From: Xylogone sp. PMI_703
Taxonomy: Eukaryota; Ascomycota; Leotiomycetes
NCBI GenBank assembly: GCA_021399445.1
Contig: JAJTUQ010000001.1
Coordinates: 6,448,001-6,512,000 of the forward strand
Reading direction: 5' to 3'
Length of the DNA stretch: 64,000 nt
The notes under the pieces were generated by a model. It worked only from the letters and a program-made list of their open reading frames with translations, was not told the DNA's origin and searched no databases. Below, one piece after another: positions 11,602 to 25,300 of this stretch (positions are counted from its first letter, which is position 1; every line of letters begins with the position of its first letter). The position numbers were made by a program, and so were the translations under genes.

Positions 11602-13663
11602 CTTGCTCGCTATATGGTTGTGGTGGTGGTGGTGGATGGAGGAAGAGGGAGCGAAAGTCGCCGATGAGGGAAGATTAGGCAGAGCCGATAAGGGAACACT
11701 AGAGGTGACCAGCCAAGGTATCGCTAGGATCGAAAAAAAGTACTGCTTGTGACGACGGATAGGTATACACGCTCAAAACTCGCAACACACGCACACAGAA
11801 AAAACACACACACGAACTCTGGAAGAGTCGGGAGGGGCTGGTGGAATTTATGTATTTCTCAGCGGCACTTGTCAAGAAGAAGAAAATTGCTGGAGTAAGC
11901 ACCAAGCACCCAGCACCCAAGCACGACAGCAGCAGTGAAGTGCACGCGAGTCTTCTCTGGCGCAACGCCGCGAAAAATGGGGGGAACAAAGTGGGTTGCA
12001 GGGCGATAAAGGCGGCAGCTTGGGCCTTCAGGCTTGTGATAGCTTCCGGATGGGCGGGGAGCAAAGCACAGGCAGAGGACGCAGAGGCCAGCTGCTGCCT
12101 TTCTCATTGGGGACTTGCGAACTCCACTGCAGCATCTGGAACCACTGGGACTGCACCTCGCTGGAGCTCGGCGTGTTTCTGGGCCCTCGGGTTGCAGCGA
12201 ACGTGCAGCGTAATGGCTCTGGGTGCTCAGGGTGCTTGGGTTGCGCGTTTGGGGTAAATCTCGGGCTTGTGGGGAGGGAGCACCGGAAGGCTGGAAGGGG
12301 AAAAGGAAAACAGAGAAATTGGAGAAGGGCAACAAAGAGGAAGTTGGACTGCAGCGCCTAATACCGTCGTGGTCTAGCTATGGCCCCATTGATACACTGC
12401 AATGCAGCACAGGTGCAGCGCAGTGGGAGAGATCTTTCGCGGGATGAATTCTCGCCCGCCCGTGCAATCCGTGGAATCCGTGGTTACTGCTGCTGCTACA
12501 GTACAGGCTCGTACAGTGCAGGTACAGTAGTAATTGCTGTTACGCTGCTCTGGCGGGGCTCTGACGGGCTCCGGCACCGTGGGACAACTGGGAGCTTACT
12601 ATATACAGTAATTAATGTTGAGTAGAGCACTGGAGCACTGGTAACTTTAGCAGCTGTCTTCGGCTTTCCAACTGCTTTTGTTATTGGAAAGCGAGTCCGG
12701 CCTCCAGCCAGTTCTTTTGCTTACCAAGTTACCACATGCCAGATGTACGAAAGTGTACTCTGTAAAGAGTTGCAGGTGAAAGTGAGATGGACAATCACAA
12801 GAGGAGAAACAGTCCGAGGCATCACAACTGGGGAAGCAGCTGCATCACCATCGCTGACATGTGGCGTGTTCTCGCAGCACGAATCACTCCATTCTGTGCC
12901 GGTTTGTGCCTTTGGGCTGCAAGATTAGCTTGTGCTCGCTGATGGTGGTGCTGCTTGCTGCTGCTTTGGGTAACTTTCCGGTCTTTCCTGCAAACCTTCC
13001 ACGCTCTTCTCTGTATATCCGGACACTCTGTTACAGTAACTCCGAGCCCGTAGAACACGGTAGAGTCCTTACCCAGGCCTGATCACGCTGAGTATTTCCT
13101 GGCGGTTGCCAAAAGTCAAATCCCTCCTTCGGGGATCAATTTGCGTAATCCCCGACCCGATACCGGCCTGGCCTCTGATTCGCTGGCCTTGTGCGCGCAC
13201 CGGCCTCTTTGCTCAGCCTTGCCCGAATTCTCATGTTAGCAATCGTTGTTGGGGCTTGCACTCTTCTTTGGGGTCGCTAGACAGCCCGCCATTCACGTGC
13301 TCAGCCTCGTCCCCTCCGCCTTCTGTGCCCTGCGTAGCCTGATTGGGTCTCTCACACTTCTCTTCCTGATAGGGGATATTGCATGAATCCCTCTTAGGCT
13401 TCATTTTGTACACGGTGAGGTGCTGGGGAGGTCCCGTATATGGAGCAGAGGGACGGCCAATTCTGTAACACCTTCGTCTTCGCCCTTCATATTTTCTCAG
13501 TGTCAAAAGGTCAGAAGATCCTCTACGGCATGGATTATAATTGAGCCTGCTATAATGGATTCTTGCATGCATATGATAATAACCACTTAGCAGATCTTAC
13601 ACGAGCACTAGTTACTGAATTTAAAACATAACAACCAAAAAATTCAACTACAGTACCGCAACC
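11602..13663. other. Divergent intergenic region between KGD4 and MED18
   Basis: About 2 kb holds the upstream regions of two divergent genes. ORFs on both strands are GC-rich chance frames. A CACGTG core (E-box type) lies near 13,293 and short CAGTA/TACAGTA repeats near 12,490-12,530. No gene is supported. Confidence 0.5.
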
Positions 13664-14640
13664 ATGCACGAACTATTCCTCACCACCCCTATCCCCTCCG
13701 ATGACAAGTCCCGCGCCCTGCGCATCCTCCAGGGCTACTGCGGCATGATTCCAGACCAGATCATTCGACGCCGTCTCCTCTGGCAGGGCCCCAGGAGACG
13801 CACCCCTCTCCCCGGCATCAACCCCAAGCTCCTCGGCAACCAGCCCCAGCACAAGATGGCCCAGTGGAAGCTCCTCCACGAGCAGCTGGTGCGCCAGTCC
13901 TACACCATTGCCGTGCTCTACGACGTGCAGCGGGATCAGTTCAGTCAGCCTGTAGTCTCGGGGAGTGAGACGAGGTCAGCTAATGATGGGCCGTATGTTC
14001 TCCTCTCCTCTTTTCGTATCTCCAGTTTCTTATTTGGGCCTGTTTCTGAAAGTTATTACAGTGAGCTTATCTGCGATGAATTGCCTGGTACTCTCCGCTG
14101 GACCGATCTTCCAGACCCGGCCGGAGCTCGACCAGTCAACAGCCGTCTCATAGTGACCATTGAAGATGAGAAATCCCTCTGCAAGATCCTCACAGGCATG
14201 GAACACAAGTTAGTATACGTCGCAATCATCACCAACCCGCATGGTACACTCTCTACAGACTGCAGTCCCTAACTAATAACCTCACCAGGTTCATCCGAGA
14301 AATCATCGAAGAAACATACAGATTCGTCCTCGGCAACGCAGTCTTCTGTCTCACCCGCTACCTCAGGATCCCCGACCAGCTCCAGGAGAAAGAAGCCGAC
14401 GGAGCCACGCCCCGGGTCAACAGCAGACTCCCGGCATTCGAGACTCTCATCCCGTTTGATCCAGAGGACAAGTGGATGTTGACGGCCTCGGTGGAAGTTC
14501 TCAATGGCAATGACCCCGAGCAGGTCCAGAGGGGCATTGATGAGCTCATGACGATGAAGTCGGAGTTTGAGGGATGCTATGAGTTTCAAATGATGGATAG
14601 ACATATTTTTGATACGAGGGTGATGATCAAGGCGCAGTGA
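13664..14640 (+). CDS. MED18: Mediator complex subunit 18 (Srb5)
   Basis: Three exons, 13664-13992, 14062-14208 and 14289-14640, give 275 aa. Both introns (69 and 80 bp) are GT-AG and keep frame. The N-terminus MHELFLTTPIPSDD, followed by RILQGYCGM, is the typical Med18 start. The C-terminus ends with a beta-rich segment, beginning LTASVEVLNG and including FEGCYEFQMMDRH, where the family places its Med20-binding fold. Med18 sits in the Mediator head and links activators to RNA polymerase II. The ATG at 13664 has a favourable context (CAACCATGC). The gene converges with COX8 downstream. Confidence 0.92.
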
Positions 14641-15024
14641 TATCTCTTTTGATTTCTGGGGCATATTTTTTCACGGCGTTTGAGCGGGTATGATGCATGT
14701 AGAAAAGAAAAGTAGTCTTGTTATCTTGTTATTAGAAAATAAATGATTCAGAGGGAACTCGTTAGGCCTTGAAGGAACTCCCACAAAGTAGTCGAAGCAT
14801 CACACACACATATGCACATCAATCAACACAAAAAAAGAAACTTAACACACGCCAATGCATAATATACGGGTTGATGACATCGATTGGCGAATCTATACAC
14901 AAAAAATGAAAGGAAGGGAAATTGATAGCATCTCCCCCCTCAATTCTAAACCCCCCCATTCCTCCCCCCAATTCTATACTGTCTCAACCCAAAAAGCTCA
15001 TCCCCCAATCTTCCATATCTTCAC
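14641..15024. other. Convergent spacer between MED18 and COX8
   Basis: This is AT-rich 3' UTR sequence of the two converging genes. No further feature is seen. Confidence 0.6.
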
Positions 15025-15328
15025 TCATTTCTCCTTCATAGTCTGCCACATAGCGATCCCAACCGGAGCAGTGAAGCCTATTTCTCGAATCAGCTGATGG
15101 CCACTTCCCCCACTCCAATGTTTCGAGAGGGACAGAGGAAATAAACATACCAACGAACATCACAGTCCAGTACTTGATCGCAAAGCCCCTCGCAAGCGGG
15201 TTGAAGGGCAAGTTACTCCGTGGTCCCTCGGGGTAGTGGTACGGAGACGAGAGTTGAGACCGGGTGGAATGGAAGCCGCGGCGGGCGACCATGGATTGGG
15301 AAGCGCGGAGGCCAACGCGGGTGAGCAT
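15025..15328 (-). CDS. COX8: Cytochrome c oxidase subunit 8 (COX7C family)
   Basis: Two exons, 15328-15151 and 15077-15025, give a 76-aa precursor. The basic N-terminus (MLTRVGLRASQSMVARRGFHSTRS) is a mitochondrial presequence. The mature part opens with the family hallmark SPYHYPEGPRSNLPFNP. One membrane span follows (FAIKYWTVMFVGFTAPVGIA), then a short basic tail ending MKEK. It belongs to the inner-membrane complex IV. The size matches fungal Cox8. A probable 78-bp intron in the 5' UTR ends exactly at the start codon (AG at 15330-15329). The gene is divergent from MTR4. Confidence 0.93.
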
Positions 15329-15877
15329 CTATGTTTCACATAAGGATCTGTATGAGCTTCTTCTTTTTCTTCTTCTACTTGTGCGTATTTTTGCAATTGA
15401 GCTTACCTTGGAGCGTGGTTGATTGAAGAGGATTGGATTTTGTTTGGAGTAAATGACGGTGGTGGTGGTCGTTCGATTTTCTGAGCGAAAGCTAGCTTGC
15501 TTGCTTGGTTCGGTTCCGGGTCTGCCCACTTACCACACGCACATTGGCACACAACACTTCAACGCACGCAAGCATATCCCGCGCACGGGCCATCAGAGGT
15601 ACGGTTACGGGACAAAAGCTTTATTCGGAAAAACTTTTCGCCGGGGAGGGAAAGAAGAGATCGGAAATCCGGTTGATAAATGTTCCCTTCTGTCTCTGGA
15701 TTTTGAATTTCAATTTGGAATATTTTTCCTTTCCCCTGCTTCCCCATTTCGACCAACTCTCTTTTTGTGAGGTTGGTCTTTTCCCCTCCTTTCGCTCGCT
15801 CGCTTCCTCTGTGGTTTTCATGTATGGGAGCGTGAGGAAGTGGGAGTGGTGAAAAAAAAAATACCTAATCGTTCAAG
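15329..15877. promoter_or_regulatory. Divergent promoter COX8 / MTR4, with a COX8 5'-UTR intron
   Basis: These 549 bp separate two divergent start codons. On the minus strand a GTAAGC donor (15406-15405) and a TAG acceptor touching the COX8 ATG outline a 5'-UTR intron (15329-15406). The MTR4 side is T- and CT-rich and ends with an A-rich run before ATG. Promoter elements cannot be assigned further by eye. Confidence 0.6.
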
Positions 15878-18800
15878 ATGGATGATTTGTTTGATGTGTT
15901 TGAGGATAAACCTCAGGGTCCTGCGGTTGTGACTTCCAGACCGAGGAAGGAAAAACGGAAGGATAAGAGTAAGAAGCGGACGGTTAATGGAGACGTGAAG
16001 GATGCGGATACCGATGTTCCTGTGGTAGCTCTGTCGGAGGAGCAGCCACAAGAGAAGGAAACGCAGAATGGCGACGCGCAAGTGCAGGATGAGGAGCCAG
16101 TTGTTGCAGCTAGTTCGGAGGAACCTGAGGAGGCCGTAGAGTCGGAAGATAATAGCGCAGATGGGGCAGAACGAGACGCAAAGAGGAGGCGCAAAGAGCT
16201 GGAGGAGAAACCGGTCGTCACAGATACTTTCGAGACTGCGCAATCGAGAGAGGTCGCTCAGTCTACCGGTCTGCAAGCTGTCAAGGAGGAGGGTCCGTTG
16301 CTGCTTAAACACAACATGCAGCATCAGGTTTCTCTCCCGCCGGGTTACGACTACAGCCCTATTTCGGAGCACAAATATTCTGAGAAGCCTGCGCGTGTGT
16401 GGCCCTTTGAGCTGGATCAATTCCAGAAACTTGCCATTGCATCAATTGAGAGAGAAGAGAGCGTGTTGGTGTCGGCGCATACCAGTGCGGGAAAGACTGT
16501 TGTCGCCGAGTATGCGATTGCGCAAAGTTTGAAGAAGAACCAGCGGGTCATATACACCAGTCCGATCAAGGCATTGAGTAACCAGAAATACAGAGAGTTT
16601 GCTGCCGAGTTTGGCGACGTTGGCCTTATGACTGGCGATGTCACTATCAATCCGACGGCGACCTGCTTGGTGATGACCACTGAGATTCTTCGATCTATGT
16701 TGTATAGAGGCTCGGAGATTATGCGAGAGGTTCAATGGGTGGTGTTCGATGAGATCCACTATATGAGAGACAAGTCGAGAGGCGTGGTTTGGGAAGAGAC
16801 AATCATCTTGCTGCCGGATAAGGTCCGGTATGTCTTCCTGTCTGCCACTATTCCCAATTCTATGCAATTCGCCGAATGGATCACGAAGATACATCGTCAA
16901 CCTTGTCACATTGTGTATACGGATTTCCGACCAACACCCTTGCAACATTACTTCTTCCCCGCAGGAGCAGATGGTATTTATCTGATTGTTGACGAGAATG
17001 GGAACTTTCGGGAGGATAACTTCCAGAAAGCCATGACAACGATAGAGGAGAAGAAAGGGGCAGATCCAGCGGATATAAACGCCAAGCAAAAAGGACATGG
17101 AAAGAATAAAAAGACCAATAAGGGCGGTAATAAAGAAAATTCAGATATTTACAAGATAGTACGAATGGTTATGCTGAAGCACTACAATCCGGTCATTGTA
17201 TTCAGTTTCAGCAAGCGAGAATGCGAAGCATATGCTTTGCAAATGAGTCAAATGGCCTTCAACGATGACTCTGAGAAAGCTATGGTGTCGAAAGTGTTCG
17301 AGAGCGCGATTGAGTCTCTCTCTGAGGAAGATAAACAGCTACCCCAAGTGCAGCATATTCTACCACTTCTTCGCCGTGGAATTGGAGTCCATCATTCTGG
17401 ATTATTGCCAATCCTGAAGGAGACTATTGAGATTCTGTTCCAGGAAAACTTGATCAAGGTCCTCTTCGCCACTGAGACCTTCTCTATCGGTCTCAACATG
17501 CCGGCCAAAACGGTCGTATTCACCAGTGTCGAAAAGTTTGATGGAACGTCCATGCGGTACCTCACACCGTCCGAGTTCATTCAGATGTCTGGTCGTGCTG
17601 GAAGACGTGGTCTTGATGACAGAGGTGTTGTTATCATGATGATTAATGGCAAGATGGAATCACCACAAGCCAAGGAAATTGTACGAGGACAACAGGACAA
17701 GCTCAATTCTGCGTTCTACCTGGGTTACAACATGATTCTGAATCTGATGAGAGTTGATGGTATATCGCCAGAATTCATGTTGGAACATTGCTTCTATCAA
17801 TTCCAGAACACAGCTATCATACCTGCTTTGAAGGAAGAACTGTCAGTTCTAGAAGCCGAGCAAGATGATATGAAAATCCAAGACGAGCCTACAATCAAGG
17901 ATTATTATGACCTGAGGAAGCAAATTGCCGAGTATACAAAAGATATGCTGTCAGTTATCACGCATCCAAATTACTGCCTGCAATTCTTGCAGCCTGGACG
18001 CTTGATTTATATCAAATATAACGATTATGATTTCGGATGGGGTGCTGTAGTCAAGTTTACGCCTAGGAAGCCAGCTAAAGGCCAAGACGCAGGAGACTTT
18101 TCACCACAACAGTCATTTGTTGTTGATGTGCTTTTACAAGTGTCATTGGACTCGACCGTTACTACAAAGACTACCGAAGACCTACCTCCTGGAGTTGTGC
18201 CGCCTCCCGAAGGTGAAAAGGGCAAGATGGAAGTCGTTCCTATGGTGCTTACTTGCATTGAGAAAATTGGAAAAGTCCGTATATACTTGCCTAAAGAGCT
18301 ACATTCGGCAGAACAACGGGCCACGGTTGGGAAGTCGATATCTGAAGTCAAACGACGCTTCCCAGACGGCATAGCTCTCCTAGATCCTATGGAAGATATG
18401 AAGATTACAGATGACTCGTTCAAGAAGCTTTTACGCAAAATCGAGATCCTCGAATCCCGCTTGCTTTCCAACCCTCTGCATAACTCCCCTCGTCTTTCCG
18501 AGCTCTACAATCAGTACGCTGGAAAGATGGAACTTGGCAAAAAGATCAAGGAGAAGAAAAAAGAAATCTCAGCAGCGGAGGCTATTATGCAACTCGACGA
18601 ACTCAAAGCCCGCAAACGTGTACTTCGCCGTTTGGGATTCATCAACGATCAAGAAGTTGTAGAACTCAAAGCCAGAGTTGCATGCGAAATATCCTCTACA
18701 GGTGACGGCCATGAACTGCTGCTCTCAGAACTCCTCTTCAATCGCTTCTTCAACGAACTCAGTCCTGAAATGTGTGCGGCAGTGCTTTCATGTTTTATCT

Positions 18801-19277
18801 TCGAGGAGAAGAGTCAATGTCCGCCATTGAGGGAGGAGTTGAAGAAGCCCTTTAGTGAGATCCAGGCGCAGGCAAGGATTATCGCCAAGGTCAGCCGTGA
18901 GAGTAAGATGGATGTGAATGAGGAGGAGTATATCCAGAGTTTCAAGTATCAACTCATGGAAGTGGTGCTGGCTTGGGCGAGCGGGAAGAGCTTCGCGGAG
19001 ATATGGTACGTTTTGCTTCTTTTTTTTCCTTTTTCCACTTTGTCTCTCCTTGTTACTCTCCGTCAATGCCTTACTAACGCTGTTGCCTATTTATAGCAAA
19101 ATGACAGACGTATACGAGGGTTCGCTCATCCGTCTCTTCCGTCGTCTAGAGGAGTTGCTCAGACAGATGGCTCAAGCAGCCAAGGTTATGGGATCGGACG
19201 AACTGGCGACCAAATTCGAGGAGTCGCTTACTAAGATCAGGAGAGACATCGTTGCCGCACAGAGCTTGTATTTGTGA
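15878..19277 (+). CDS. MTR4: Mtr4/Dob1 RNA helicase, nuclear exosome cofactor
   Basis: Two exons, 15878-19005 and 19097-19277, give 1,102 aa, close to yeast Mtr4 (1,073). Ski2-like DExH helicase motifs are all present in order: motif I AHTSAGKT (about residue 200), motif [10 protein letters not shown] (about 291), SAT in FLSATIPN, motif [12 protein letters not shown] and motif [13 protein letters not shown] long insertion follows, with a KOW-like [11 protein letters not shown], as in the Mtr4 arch domain. The C-terminus has the helical DSHCT region ([20 protein letters not shown]). The acidic/basic N-terminal 140 residues are variable. It unwinds RNA for the exosome in rRNA processing and nuclear RNA decay, as part of TRAMP. 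The only intron lies near the 3' end. Confidence 0.97.
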
Positions 19278-22200
19278 TGAGATACGAAGTCCTTGCCAAC
19301 GATCCTCGCTTTTTGCGGTAATAATCGCACTTCTGCGGACTTACCAACCGTGCCTTCCTGTCTCCAGCCTCTTGTTTCTGTTTCTATTTCTGTATTTCTT
19401 TTGTTGGTGTGCTAGGAAGTCTCTTCTAAAAACTCGGGCATTAACAGGAGTACGGGATCGGACAGGGTTTATATTTTGTTTTTCTATCTGATTGCTTATC
19501 CCCAGTCAACGTCTCTTTGGTAGAAGCGAGATGTCTTTCTGAGAATGATAAGTGAGGAATTTTAAGGTAAAGAAAAGGCAGAGAGGGAAATTTTCGATAC
19601 TGTAATCAATAGAAGTCGCACTGTATGGTGATCTTATGGGACTATAAATCCTTCTAGTCCTGTTCATGTTCTTTTTTAATGGTCTAAGATATCCTTGTTC
19701 TACTATAATAACCTTTTCTTTTGTGTCCGTCTATGTGAGATCAAATAAAGAGGTATGAGTCTTACAAGGGCCTCTTTTTATAAAAACAATGTTGGGTACT
19801 TGACTGCCTTGATTGTCTCATCCCATCCCAGATCCTAAAGACAACAAAGTAAAAACTTACGAGGGGGCCTAAGTGGGATGATCCCGGGGTAGTACAGAGA
19901 AAAACCTGGATTCTCCAATTGAATTGCCCTTCCTTTTTGCCCTACACTATACAGCACCGCGATATTCCTGCATCAATCGCCCCGGGATCATTCAAGAGGA
20001 TTGAATTGTCTCTTCTCATGGCAACCTTGCTCTGTCCCGTTGGAGGTACAATAGTTTTGGTATGGTACTAGGGGTAATATCGTGTACCACTTGAACGCAC
20101 ATACACACATACATGCTCGCAGGTTTTCATGTATGGAGTACAGTGGTAAGCAATGCTGTGTTACTTTACTTTGCTGTGCTGTATGCCGAGGAAGTAGGGA
20201 GGAGGCGGGAAGTCAATAGGGTAGGGGACGGTCGTTACCCATTTTGAATATTTTAGATGTGACTGGTATGTTTACGGCAGCATGGACACGCGGATACGCA
20301 TGCATGTACTGTAGGGACGGATTATCCTCGTAACTTGTGTGCGCCTCCTTGCCAAATATCCTGGGGTTGGAGTAGTTAGCGTTGTGACGGCGGAAAGAAT
20401 TTCGTAACTCGCTCTCGAGTCCTTGGGTCTCGGGTTCCTGGGGCTTCTCTGATTCCGGCACAGCCTGCTTTCGCTGTGTGAATGAGCCTTTGGGGGCCAA
20501 ATTAATAATGGCAAGATTCAAGGATGCCCCTTTTCCACTGTGTGAAGAGCTTTGTGCTAGAGACGCTATGCCATTGTGCAGTTGTATGCAGTACTGTATC
20601 TTTGGATGTTATGCTGGATGTTCCGTACGGGGAAAGCTATGTACCTGCAACTCGGTAGCTTTAATTAGCAGCAAACTCCCAGATGCCAACCCCCAGTCCA
20701 GAGAGCTCTGGAACGAGCCAATTGCACCTCTCTGCATCGGCTATTTTGTTTGGCCAGGTGTTGGGGGCGTGAAACCTGACATCTGGGACCACGCTTGCGA
20801 TTGCCCATATTGCAGGTACTCTGGTCGGGGTACTTGCAGGTGAAGGGTGTCAGTGGGTGTTGTGTCGTGCCCTTTTTACCCCTTTTCGTCGACCACCACT
20901 AGGGCACTGCGTATGCACAGGGACACGGCCTTTGCCTAGATTCCGGTGAATAACTCATTCCCAGCATGGGCGCCATCCACAAACGGTCGTGATGCGTGAA
21001 ATGTGACAGGTCTCCTCCAGCCTCGTGTTCCTGGAAGACGATACCCAGGCCGACTCAGCAAGCTGCTCGCTCAACTCACACTGCCACGTTGGGCCTGGCA
21101 AAGCGGCCGGGAGGAGCTAGAATGGCACAAAGTCGGGCCCCACTGCAGGTTAGCTGCTAGGTTGTGCGTGCTGCTTCAGGGGGTAAGCACTGTATTCGGG
21201 TTCCCTGACTGGCTGCACCAACACGTCTGGAAGTGACGAGGCGTGTCCTTCTGCTCAACCTGGAGGACATGTTTCGCCCAAGGGGAGAGTAGTCAACCCA
21301 TTGCCCATAACGCCCGGGTTTCATTTCTGGCAACTGCGCAGCAAGACATACTTTGGAGAGCGGCTTCCAGCGCAGCCGTTCGTCGAGGTGCGAGGCATCG
21401 GCGCGCTCTAGGGTCCTGCGAGGTGGTGCTAGCCCCTGAAGATGTTTGCCGTAGCGGTACCAGTAGTCTCTGCAGATGAAAACGTTATGAATTCTTGCAT
21501 GCTGTAGCTCTGTCGCCCTGTCGCCCTGTCGCCTCGAGGAAGTTCACCCCTGACCGAATAACTGGGACCGAGAGGACCTTCCGAAGAAGGGGGCCATTGG
21601 AACGTGCTCAAAGAATCGAGCTTCACGGTTTCTCCGTCGAACTTGTTTGACCAGTTCCTATGTAATAACTCGCAGAAATCATCATCGAAAAGTGTTGCTG
21701 CTCCTTGGATGCTGGAGAAGCAGAGATCGTCCCCCTTGTGCGCTTGGATCCTTTAGGGCAATCAATCGACAAGACGGGAAGCGCGATAAGAGAAAAAAGT
21801 TGGGTGGTGCTCTCGACGACCCTGAATCTAACTTAGGCCCAGTCCCACTTTCACCACCTCACCTTCGACCGAGCACCGCCAACCCTCTTTTCGAGGTCCG
21901 CTATCTCGATCGGGGCTCCACGAACGTGTTGCTGCGTCGCCCTTCGAGCATCGAGTTTGCTTTCTCGATCTGAGATCTGATATTGTTTTCTCAGTTTCTC
22001 AACCTCTCCCGTGGTCCAACCCCCCTACGGACACGAGAAAAATCGTGGACGCGGCCGAGCCCAATCAATCCTAGCAGTTTTTTTGTGTTGAAAGGGATTC
22101 GATACCGCAACTTCGAATCTTTCCTTGCTCGACACCCAAATGCGTTGATTACAATCCACTAATTTGCTCCCAAGCTTTTGCTTCAGGTTCTTGATAAGCT

Positions 22201-22363
22201 CGATCATTTCGAGAAAGTCCATTTGCTTCTGCAGACGTGCGGCTTCTCGACTCTCGATGTGTGATACAGCATCTTAATTCACACCCTTGCCCCTCATACG
22301 GCGAGCTCATCTACAGATCCTCCAAACAGCCACAACCAAGCCATCCCAAGACCACGTCCAGAG
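19278..22363. other. Long intergenic region before the DENN gene
   Basis: About 3.1 kb. The first part is likely the MTR4 3' UTR. The last 500 bp (CT-rich, ending in a C/A-rich stretch) is likely the leader of the DENN gene. Short ORFs overlap each other on opposite strands and look like chance frames. One + strand frame near 20,510-20,843 is unusually Cys-rich (see findings). No RNA gene is recognised. Confidence 0.5.
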
Positions 22364-25300
22364 ATGGATGATTCAACTCCTCTTGCAGACTATTTCTGGA
22401 TAGCTGGTATCGATTCGCTCTCCTACTCCGATGAGCCATTTGGCACTTCACATGGCAGAGATGCCTCGCCATCTGGCATGCCTCCTGTGTCTCCAGGGAA
22501 GATCGAGGCTACAATTGAAGAAAATGTCGAAGCAGAGAGCCCAACATCACCAGTAAAGCCGGGCAGTAGCAGAGCCACGGCCCGACACTCTCACCACAAC
22601 TCCTGGAACCAGTTCAACAACAGGTCCTCCTACGAACCACGAACCTCGATCTCTACACTTGATGAGCTCGAAGGCACACGTAGTAACCGCAGTAGCATGA
22701 CAATACGGGGGTTCAATGCGGCAAGCATCGAAGATTCGTTGAAGAACATCTCTACACCTACTTTCGACAATATTCTAGCCACTCCTACCACCCCTAGCTT
22801 TGAGAACTCATTGAATGGATTCGATTTCGATAAGGCATTGATAAAGTTTGCTCAGGAGAGAGAATCATTCTTGGATGATCTTACTTTCAGTGCTGGAGCT
22901 CAGATGCACATTGCACCTCCCATGACTGCTCAGAGACCCGAGAGGTTGACGGTTGGTGGCATGGAGGCGTTCCCAAGAAAGAGCCCTCTGAGGAGTGTTG
23001 GTGGAAGCATAAGGAGAAAGCTTAGCTTTAGGGATATGAGCAGTGTTAAAAGGCAGTCAACTGTCGTCCATAGAACCAGTGAGTCAATCCTCTGCCATCC
23101 TGATAATCTGACCCCACATTGCAAAATTATCCACCCTTTACAGTGCACATAACTCGAATGTATTAGTACTTTACTAACTGCTCCGTCCTAGGCTCTGTGC
23201 GGACGGCAAGGCGAATGAGTAACTACAATTCAGTGATCCCTCCACCGGAACCTATCAACTCGGATCCACATATGCATCCCCTGAAGAAGCGTTTCGAACC
23301 GGTGCTGCTAGATAGGTATCCACCAAAGCATGCTACAGAAGATCTGAAAAGAAGAGGACGGTTTCCAGACTATGTGCCAATGTTTGCATTTCCAAATGAT
23401 ATCAACATTGTGTCAGCAGACGAGCGTCCACGATCTACGTGGCATGGTTTTGCCATGACATCGGATAATAATTCCAAAATCTACGGTATTACGGTTATTG
23501 TCTGGATGCCCGTTCATGCAGATGCCGCGGCCGAGGTTGAAAGACGTTGTGAGGCATGGAGACAGGCCCACATGACGAATGAGGAGCGAGAGCTTGCAGC
23601 CAGTCTTGGAGAAAGACTTGCTGCAGAGCGAGCACATCTCTCGCAGTTGCTAGCCCACTTACCTACTGTTGCATCCGGTTCAGATGCAAGAGAAGCACTA
23701 GAGGAGCAGATCAGTGCTGTGGAAGAGAAGATTGCTCTTATGACTGATATGTTACGGCCCGTACGACATGCTGCAGCCGCTAAGATCGATGGACTCACTG
23801 ACGGTGAGACCGGACTGTGGACCCCTAGAGCCTATGGCATACTTGGAAGAGACCCAAGTATGACTTCTTTCTGGAAGGAATGGCTGCGGGCTGTTATCGT
23901 ACCAATGACCGACGGTGCTATCTTGAGGGTACCCGCTACTTCTCCAAGAGTAGGGCGGTGGCAGCCATTGGAACGATATGTGGTCAACCTCTGTACTGAA
24001 GCTTTGAGTCCTATATCGTCCAAGACTCAGGTTGAATTGGGAGTTAGAGAATTACGCCTCTTCGCGAGGAAGGAGGCGACGAATGAGCTCCCTGAATCTA
24101 GGGGTACTGATCTCTACGCCTTGTTTAGGTCTCTTTCCATTCCAAACATTGTCACTCTCTTTGAACATGCACTTGCGGAGTCGAGAATCATCTTTCTATC
24201 CTCTCACACCGCAATGCTTCATCTTGCATGCAAGGCTCTGGCAAGCTTGCTTTATCCATTCAAATGGGCTAGTATTTTCATACCGGTTCTCCCTGCAAGG
24301 TTACTCTCAGCACTCGAGGCACCGTGTCCTTACATAGTCGGCATTGAAAGAAGATACGACAATGTAACCCTTCCCGAAGATGACTTTGTTTTAGTGGACC
24401 TGGATCAGGACAGTGTTGAATCAACCGCACCACCTCCATCTATGCCACGACAGCAACGCCGCAAGCTTGTATCACTGTTGCAACTTGCTGCCCCACACCA
24501 CAATCGCTATGGTGTGCCTGTTGGACCGCCCCCGTATGCAATTGAGACATTTCCGTACAATGCTTTTTCGTCGGAGAATGACGCTATTTTCACTCAGAAC
24601 GCTCCCAGAAGCACTCTTGCGAAGTATGTGACCCAGAATTCAGCAACATTCGGAAATCCCGATCCACCATCTATGACTAGAAGACTGGTTTTCAACGCCT
24701 TCTTGCAATCGAAGAATGACCACACCAGAGTTGAACGGCCATCCACAAGTAGGTCCAAAAACCCAAGCCCGCCGCCTTCACTCTCGCCTGTGTCTGGAGG
24801 CTTCTCTCTACCGTCTACTCCTACTACTCCTTTATCTCGAAATGAGAACAATTTTGCTGCGACACTTCGAGAAAGGAGGTCTGGTTATTTTGAGTCGGTA
24901 GAGTCGTCTCGAAGAAGCTCTTCTTTCGGTGGTATCGAAAGACAGCCCACACTTCGTAGACCCAGTGTGCCTTTTGCTAATAATAACGTGGCGAATGGTC
25001 ACACCCCGAGGCTATCGACCTCCGCAATCTCGGTTGATAGTAGATCGGTTTACGGTTACGCTCCCTCGACATATGCAGCCTCTACTATCGCTGCTTCTAC
25101 TATCATGCCGACTATGCTTGTGCAACCTGTTCATAATACCAGCAATACCGTTTGGGTTGAGGGTCACTGCTTTGTCGCTCAGCATCAGGATTCTCCATTC
25201 CTTTGCTCCATTTGTGATGAGAAGTCGGATTATGATGGTTTATTCAAATGTAACAGTTGCACTACTATATCTCACGGGCGTTGCTTGGGCCAGGTATCTT

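Noticed and set aside
11996..12361. 121-codon frame between KGD4 and MED18
   Set aside because: GC-rich chance frame. Its reverse strand is also open and no motif is seen.
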